In this document: piece after piece, positions 57,450 through 64,000 of the stretch | How the letters are laid out: the number at the start of each line of letters is the position of its first letter | Numbering within the stretch: the stretch's first letter is position 1 | Origin: Prillingera fragicola | Taxonomy: Eukaryota > Basidiomycota > Tremellomycetes > Trichosporonales > Trichosporonaceae | Length of the DNA stretch: 64,000 nt | Assembly (NCBI GenBank): GCA_002335605.1 | Contig: BEDY01000001.1 | Coordinates: 3,968,001 to 4,032,000 of the forward strand | Direction of reading: 5' to 3' | Translations under genes and position numbers: made by a program | The notes under the pieces: generated by a model | Databases searched by the model: none | The model's input: the letters and a program-made list of their open reading frames with translations, nothing else | Told to the model about the DNA's origin: nothing

Positions 57450-58507
57450 CGCCTTTGCTGTAGCTCTGTTCTCATCATCTCTTTCGCGACTCTGTCACGC
57501 ATCTCGCTCCGCGCAGAGTTCGTTTGGACAATGCGCATGTCACATGGCCATTTCACGATAGAGCACGTCCCAACCAAAGTATCTCATGTATCTGTATAGC
57601 ACGCCATTGGCGCTGATGAAGTTGTGACGACTGTGTGCTGATAGAGTTCAAAGCTCCAGAGACGCCTCTCACTGTCTCGGACTGGAAGCCTCGTCACGAG
57701 CTCGCGCAGTCGCTGATAGTGGAGCAGTGCCTATTCTGTCGCTATCTTGCCAGCAGTACCACGCCCATTCACTAGACGATCACCAGACGAACGAGTCACA
57801 AGTTGTGACGGCCGTGACGACCTGCGCTGTGCGACTCGACACGAGCTCGCCATCAGTACTGATAATCGGAATGGACCATGCCCTAGCAGGTGGCGTCGGT
57901 GGCACTCGTTTGTCTCACCACCCCTAGGACAGAGATTGAGCGCAACCCACCCATGGCCACCCAGGCCACCCAGCCGCAGCGCATCACAACATCCAAAAAG
58001 GAGTCGGCGTTCAGAGTTGTCGCACCAGGCACGTGCCGAGCCGATGTTTACCGTCGTGTATTAATTTCCAAACTCTTCATCAATCCTTGATATCTCAGGG
58101 GCATTTGTCAACTACATCCTTTGGCTGCAGCATGGTAGTCGCGTGAGTGGCCCCTGCCTCGGACTGACATGTACGCCGCCCTTCCACATCCTCGACATCC
58201 ATTGCCCCGGCCCCGGAGTCGTTTGAGAAATCCAGGACTTGCAGCCCAGTTTCCGCAGTCACATGAGCTGCCTCTGCTGTGGGCTCTGCTGTTGGGCGGG
58301 GCAACGTCGGACCAAATAGTCCTGACCCGCCATGTCGGCATCTCTCAGCACGCCATTCCAAACACGCTCCCAAGATTAACAAAATCTATCTCTGGCCACG
58401 AGCCGGTCTAGGCGCTCGCACGCGAATTTGCTGCCCGGCAGCTCCAGAGCCCGTATAAACTGACTGCTGACCTTGACGCGGCACCATCTTCTCCCACCAC
58501 AACAACA
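57450..58507. promoter_or_regulatory. Intergenic region upstream of the permease, with TATA box at 58454
   Basis: This 1.06-kb gap lies between the ADAM stop and the permease ATG. TATAAA at 58454-58459, 54 bp before the ATG, is a likely core promoter. Several direct acgag/cgacg-like short repeats are visible near 57670-57850. No gene was recognised. Confidence 0.45.
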
Positions 58508-60323
58508 ATGACCAGCACCCCATCAGAAGAAAAGTCCAAATCGGCCTCGCCCAGCTCTGTGGGGAGGGACGAGGACGTGGAGGCGTCCAAAGTCGAGGTC
58601 GTCGAGGCCTACGGCGTGGGTGGCGTCGGCAAGACGCAGCGAAAGCTGTCGGCGCGCCAGTTGACCTTTCTCGGTTTCGGAGGCGGTATCGGTACAGGAC
58701 TGTTTATTGGCACTGGCGCCGCGCTCGCCAACGCTGGCCCTGCTGGTCTGCTCCTGTGAGTTGCGCTGTGGCGGTATGGTGGAACGGGGCTGATCTGCAG
58801 GGCATATATTATCGTCGGCGGCGTGCTGTGGTGTGTCATGGAGAGCATTGGAGAGCTCGCTACGCTTGTGAGTAGCAGACTGCATCATGAGTCAGCGCTG
58901 ACGTGCAGATTCCCACCGCTGGCACTTTCCCCCACTTTGCTACTCGTTTTGTTGACCCAGCCATGGGCTTTACCCTCGGTGAGTTGAGTCTGTGACCGAT
59001 ACGAGCCTGCTTCTAACCGTGATAGCTATCTCTTACGGATACTGCTACACTATCGCCATTGCCTCCGAGGTGTCTGCCGCGGCGGTCCTTGTCGTGAGTA
59101 TTCGCCCAGCGACCACCACTAACTCGCAGTCATACTGGACCGACATTACCCCCGCACTCGTCATCACAATCGGCCTCGTCCTGATCCTCATCATCAACCT
59201 CATGAGCGTGCGCATCTTTGGCGACTCTGAAATTGTCACCGCGTCAATCAAGGTTCTCTGCTTCCTTGGCCTCGTCTTTGTTTCCCTTGTCATCACCCTC
59301 GGTGGCGCACCCAACCACGACCGCATTGGCTTCCGGTACTGGATCAAACCCGGCGCGTGGACAAACTACAACGGCATCACTGGCCCCACAGGACACTTTC
59401 TCGGCTTTCTCGGCGCCTTTATCAACGCATCCTTCAGCTTTATCGGTGTGGAGACGGTCGTGATCGCTGCGGCCGAAACGACGGACCCGCTCCGCAACAT
59501 TCCCAAGGCGACCAAGCGCGTCACCTACCGCATCATGTTCTTTTACATTCTCGGCGCCTTTCTCATCGGCATGATCGTGCCGTACGACGACCCCAACCTC
59601 GTTTCTGGCTCGGGCAACGCCAACTCGTCCCCCTGGGTCATTGCGATCAAGAACGCAGGTATCCCCGCCCTCGACTCGATCGTCAACGCGTGTATCCTCG
59701 TGTCTGCGTGGTCGGCAGGAAACTCGTACTGCTACATTGGCTCACGCATCATCGTCGCCATGGCAGTCGACCGCCAGCTGCCCCAGTGCTTTGCACAGGT
59801 CAACCGCTGGGGCGTTCCCTACTATGCGGTCCTTGCGTCCTTCCTCTTTGGCCCCCTGGCCTACCTCTCGCTCGGCTCTGGCGGCCCCGCCCAGGCCTTC
59901 AGCTGGATCCTCGCGCTCTCCACCGTCGCAGGCCTGCTGGCCTGGATGACCCTCTGCATCTGCTACATTCGTTTCTGGGCAGGTTTAAAAGCCCAAAACG
60001 TCGATCGCGACGCCTTTCCGTTCAAGGGCAGGTTCCAGCCCTACACGGCGTGGATTGGCGCCATTGGCGCAGGCATCATCACGCTCGTCTCTGGCTTTAG
60101 CGTCTTCTTGAAGGGAAACTGGAACACGTCAGACTTTATCGCCAGCTACATCGGTATTCCAATCTACATTGTCCCGTTCTTGGCGTGGAAGTTTTACAAA
60201 AAGACGCGCTTTGTGCGCGCCAGCGAGATGGACTTGGTCTCGGGTCGCTACGATCCGACCGACCAGCCGGAGAGGAAAGTGCCCACTACCGTCATGGGCA
60301 AATTCTGGGACTGGGTGTTCTAG
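58508..60323 (+). CDS. Amino-acid permease (YAT/APC family)
   Basis: Five exons (58508-58755, 58801-58867, 58909-58978, 59026-59093, 59130-60323) join to 548 residues. The cytosolic head contains KTQRKLSARQLTFLGFGGGI; GIGTGLFIGTGAALANAGPA is the first-helix motif of yeast amino-acid transporters. IVGGVLWCVMESIGELATL and FPHFATRFVDPAMGFTLAIS fit helices 2-3, and FINASFSFIGVETVVIAAAE and RNIPKATKRVTYRIMFFYIL fit the middle. About 12 membrane helices are predicted, and the C-terminus is MGKFWDWVF. Such proteins are plasma-membrane proton/amino-acid symporters; substrate range is unknown. Intron 4 is 36 nt with no stop; retention would add VSIRPATTTNSQ in a loop. The 45-, 41- and 47-nt introns 1-3 are typical. 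A TATA box lies at 58454. Confidence 0.92.
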
Positions 60324-60833
60324 GTCGTTACACGCTGGATTAGATTGGAGTATAATACATGTATCATATGGGCTTTGGAATGTTGAGTGGCAGTTGGCGG
60401 TCGTGGACAGATGAGCAATGTGAGTAGACGATGGGAACTTTACGAAACATCGGCCAGCCATACCCTAGTTCCAGGTGGTCTCGCAGGTAGATAACAGATG
60501 AGACTCATGACACGCCTGCTATTCCTGAGCCTATGCATCTTCTGCTCCGTGCAGGTCGGAGATTGTGGGCAGATAACTTGGTCTTCGCTTAAGGAAACTG
60601 ATATCTGCCACTGATAACGGAATCAAAATATAGTTTCGTGGCAGTTCCATGGCTGGCAGTTGCTCTCAAAAGTGCTAAACCTCAGGCAGATGCTCGAGTA
60701 CCTCAGAAACGCAGACCAGGTGCTAGATCTTCCCATGATGGTGCATCAGGTGAATGATACTCTATACAAACATATTGTTGAATCCTGCATTTTCTGTGCT
60801 TTTGTTGAGCTTCCATGCTCCATCTACGTGCGC
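60324..60833. other. Convergent intergenic region
   Basis: 510 bp separate the stops of the permease and serine hydroxymethyltransferase genes. The region is more A/T-rich than average and should hold both 3' ends. No gene was found. Confidence 0.4.
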
Positions 60834-62441
60834 TTAGTCGAAGCGCTTGATCGTCGAGCTGTCGGGGACACCGGGGAGAGGGAACTTGGTGGCTTTTGAG
60901 CGTTAGCAAATGCGTCTGAGGATGTAGAGAAGAAAAGAGAAAACTTACAGAACTCCATGACGTCCTTCTTGAGCTGGGCGACGAGCTTGGGAGCCTCGCC
61001 CGAGCCAGACTCGTAAGCGTCGACGAAGTCCTTGAGCTTCTTGGAGCCGGCCTCCTTCTGGGTGGTGAGGGAGATCTGGACGACACGGTGGAGGAACTCG
61101 GCGACCTGCTCGACGTCCTTCTCAACCATCGAACGCGAGGTAAGGGCCGAAGCACCGATACGGACACCACCGGGCACAAGGGCCGAGGTGTCACCGGCAA
61201 CGGCGTTCTTGTTGAGGGTGATGTGAACGGCGTCACAGATCTTCTCAATCTTGGAGCCGGTCAGGCCAATGGGGCGGAGGTCCCAAAGGATAAGGTGGTT
61301 GTCGGTACCGTCGGTCTGGAGGCGGTACTCGTGCTTGAAGAGGACCTTGGCCATGGCAGCGGCGTTGGCGCGGACCTGCTTGGCGTAGGTCTTGAAGGCG
61401 GGGTCGGCGGCCTGCTTGAGGGCAACGGCGATACCGGCAATGGTGTTGTTGTGGGGGCCACCCTGGCAAGCGGGGAAGACGGCGGCGTTGACACGAGCCT
61501 CGAGATCCTCGGACTTGCCCTCCTTGTCCTTCCTGTCCTTGCGGAAGAAGATGAGACCGGCACGGGGGCCACGGAGGGTCTTGTGGGTGGTGGTGGTGAC
61601 AACGTCACAGTAGTCGAAGGGCGAGTTCTGCTCGGCGGCGGCAACGAGACCCGAGATGTGGGCCATGTCCGAGAGCATGTAGGCGCCCTGCGAGTTGGCG
61701 ATCTCGCGGATGCGCTTGTAGTCCCAGTCACGGGGGTAAGCCGAACCACCGCAGACAACGAGACGGGGCTTGTAGAGGTTGGCGTTGGTGGCAAGCTGCT
61801 CGTAGTCGATGATGCCGGTCTTGGGGTCGACACGGTAAGGGAACGACTGGAAGTAGATCGACGAAGCAGTGATCTTCTTCTTGGCGGTGTAGTAACCGTG
61901 GGTGAGGTGACCACCGTCGGGGAGGCCGAGACCCATGATACGGTCCTGGGGGTTGATCAGGGCGGTGAATGCGGCAAAGTTGGCGGTCGAGCCAGAGTAG
62001 GGCTGGACGTTGACACCCCAGACGGCGGGGTCAAGGTTGAAGGCCTTGAGGGCGCGCTCACGGGTGAGGTTCTCAAGGATGTCAATGTACTCGTTACCAC
62101 CGTAGTAACGGGCACCGGGGAGACCCTCCGAGTACTTGTTGGTGAGCATGGAGCCGTTGGCCTCCATGACAGCAAGCGAGGTAAGGTTCTAGCAGCGTCA
62201 GCGAGTGAAACAGGGTGGTCGAATCCGCAGCGGCTACTACTCACCTCCGAGGCAATGAGCTCGAGACCCGAGAACTGACGCCAGGTCTCCTTCTCAATGA
62301 GGTCGTGGACCTCGGGGTCGGCGACCTCGAGGGACTCGTAGAGGCACTTGTTCTGAAAGCGATGGTTAGCACGGGCTATGACGAGGGTCGGCGGTGTGTG
62401 CTACTCACAAAGTCCTGGGGGATGGGGATAGACGACGACAT
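60834..62441 (-). CDS. SHM2: Serine hydroxymethyltransferase, cytosolic
   Basis: SHMT interconverts serine plus tetrahydrofolate with glycine plus methylene-tetrahydrofolate, using pyridoxal phosphate, and feeds one-carbon metabolism. Four exons (62409-62441, 62245-62352, 60949-62188, 60834-60892) join to 479 residues; all three introns are exactly 56 nt. The N-terminus [20 protein letters not shown] has no mitochondrial presequence, so the cytosolic isozyme is likely. Motifs are [60 protein letters not shown] and [20 protein letters not shown], in which the Lys of THKT binds PLP. The C-terminus is [19 protein letters not shown]. Codon use is very strongly biased to C- and G-ending codons, suggesting high expression. 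Introns cluster at the two ends. Confidence 0.96.
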
Positions 62442-63717
62442 CCTGACGAATGAGCGGAGGGGGGTAGCAGAAGAAGAGGTGAGGGTGGTGCGGAGGGGGG
62501 CAGCGAGAGACCTCAAGATAGGCATTTATGGAAGATGTGTTGTGGGTAAAGAGAAAAAAAAAGTAGGAGGGGGAGGGAGTGGGTGGGTGTGGGACTGGGC
62601 TGAGGGCTAAGGGATGCCGAATCAAAACGTGTCCTTGTACCGGGGGCGCAGCGGGGGCAGGGGCGCAACAGAGGTTGTACCGAGTCGGGCTCAATGACGA
62701 AAATTAGATTCCGTGATTCAGAGTAGCGTGCTGAGGTGATGGTGTGGAAAAAAAAAAACCAAACCGAGCTCGAGCAGTTCCAACAGGTCGTGACGCGATG
62801 CGTGGTTGTGCCTTAAACTCTAGTCAAAACGAGGGCGAGGCTTTGCACGGTGCAGATGGTGCAGTTTGATTGGGCAAACTGACAAGAGAGCGGGGTGGTC
62901 GATTGCCAGAGACAAGCTGGACAGGGCAATTGCGATTGGGGAAACCAGAACAAAGTTTCGGTGCGAGCGTAGACTGGACGACGGGGGGCTGTCCTGCTGC
63001 TAGTATGACGAGATGCCGTAGTAAAGGTAGACGCTCGGTATTCTAGATTCAGAAGGTAGGTGCGAGGATCGACGCAGGACGACCAAGGGGACGCGATTAT
63101 GGCAGAAGGACGTTTGAACGATCTGCGAGAGAGACAGAGGGGGATGCTAGTGCCTATGCACAAACGTTACCTTGCCTTTTATCCTCACGACCAGTTGCTC
63201 CATGCATGCTCCCCACCGTTACGACCCCCAATGATAGCCGGCCAAGGATTCCAAGCTGAGCCTCGCGGACGGCATCCTTGGAAATAGTGTTGGATAATAA
63301 CCCAGCCATTGTCCAAACCTTGGAAAAGCGGCGGCTGGCGCCGGCCATGCCGTGTTGCATGCCGCACATGGTGGACACGCCGCCACCACATATTTCCAAA
63401 GCAAGCGTGCCCACCCTCCGGCCCGCTTGCAGCCACTTATCCAACGTCGGCACATCCGCGCGCGGAGCACGCCACCCTTGGAGAGAGGCGGCCGCTTCAG
63501 AGCCCACACATCGCGCACATCACAGATGCATTCGATGGGCAGGGCGCAGCTGATAATCGATCACAATCGATAGTCGCGTGGCACCCACGTGATTCATCCA
63601 CGTGTCAGAACGGAAGCAACTTGTGATGCAAAACAATGTTGGGTGGAGGTTGACGCGACTTGATCTCTACAACCACCATCCCACCGACCCTTCCACTTTA
63701 ACAGGCAATGCAGAGCA
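62442..63717. promoter_or_regulatory. Divergent region SHM2 / TOP3
   Basis: The 1.28 kb between start codons contain a G/A-rich tract (62540-62600), a 12-A run near 62750, and two CACGTG sites at 63586-63591 and 63599-63604, 115-135 bp before the TOP3 ATG. No coding exon is evident. Confidence 0.45.
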
Positions 63718-64000
63718 ATGAGGGTGCTCTGCGTTGCGGAGAAGCCAAGCATTGCCAAAAGCATAACCGAGATCCTGGCAGGAGGTCAGTGGACTACGCG
63801 GGACGGCTGTCACAAGTACACGCGCAACTATGACTTTGCCTACCGCCTTCCTCCGCCGCTTGGTGATGGCTTCGACGCCGAGTTTACAGTTACAAGCGTT
63901 CTCGGACATCTCACAGGAAATGTAAGCTTTTGATTGTGCTCTCAATACCTGACTCGGTGGAGGACTTTAGCGACGAATACCGCACATGGAACTCGTGCGA
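63718..64000 (+). CDS. TOP3: DNA topoisomerase III, N-terminal part (cut by right edge)
   Basis: Topoisomerase III is a type IA enzyme that, with a RecQ helicase and Rmi1, resolves recombination intermediates in the nucleus. Exon 1 (63718-63921) encodes MRVLCVAEKPSIAKSITEIL, the Toprim-domain start with the catalytic Glu of AEKPS, and then FTVTSVLGHLTGN. Exon 2 starts at 63963 with DFSDEYRTWNSC, reached by the 41-nt intron ending in GGAG at 63962; the later AG at 63970 would break the conserved GHLTGNDF. The rest lies outside the window. The start at 63718 is in the family position; an ATG at 63708 is out of frame. Confidence 0.92.

Noticed and set aside
61088..62278. 396-codon open frame on the plus strand
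   Set aside because: It is antisense to serine hydroxymethyltransferase, is almost all Val/Gly/Glu/Asp/Thr, and reflects the SHMT codon bias.

Overview
The window is nuclear DNA of a GC-rich basidiomycete yeast. The proteins fit Tremellomycetes, probably Trichosporonales; that placement is inferred from protein character and gene structure, not from a database search. Genes are densely packed on both strands and split by very short introns, mostly 35-60 nt, with GT..AG ends and CTAAC/CTGAC-like branch sites. For most genes I rebuilt the exons by hand and checked that the joined length is a multiple of three.

Layout. 1-0.74 kb: remnant of an MFS (allantoate/ACS-type) transporter, apparently a pseudogene. 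1.7-12.3 kb: NSE3 (Smc5/6 complex) divergent from RRP42 (exosome), a conserved unknown protein, an intron-containing tRNA, ARPC1 (Arp2/3 complex), a Pro/Ser-rich unknown membrane protein and TAF10. 12.9-29.4 kb: a CCCH-CUE-DUF1771-Smr protein, separase divergent from RPB10, the proteasome chaperone PAAF1/Rpn14 and cAMP phosphodiesterase PDE2. 30.4-35.6 kb: a small Tyr/Asn-rich protein gene, a frame-shifted tandem copy of it, then a gene-poor stretch of nearly 4 kb. 35.6-44.9 kb: a secreted RlpA/expansin-like protein, mitochondrial N-acetylglutamate synthase, UTP11, a GT32-like glycosyltransferase, ARP10 (dynactin) and a small one-span membrane protein. 46.4-53.3 kb: RAD10/ERCC1 divergent from PEX19, COQ5, then SDHAF2 divergent from a biotin-pathway BioF with a peroxisomal C-terminus. 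54.6-64 kb: a fungal ADAM metalloprotease, an amino-acid permease, cytosolic serine hydroxymethyltransferase and the start of TOP3.

The genes are mostly unrelated housekeeping functions. Many sit as head-to-head pairs with 200-600 bp between start codons (NSE3/RRP42, ARPC1/unknown, TAF10/CCCH-Smr, separase/RPB10, RAD10/PEX19, SDHAF2/BIOF, glycosyltransferase/ARP10), so shared promoters are likely. There is no operon-like cluster, CRISPR array, rRNA or intact transposon.

I did not find a clear undescribed molecular system. The best leads are a 20-bp-stem hairpin between RPB10 and PAAF1, a 657-nt intron in PDE2 among micro-introns, the tandem pair of small Tyr/Asn-rich genes with one copy frame-shifted, 36-nt introns that can be read through without a stop, and two conserved but uncharacterised proteins.
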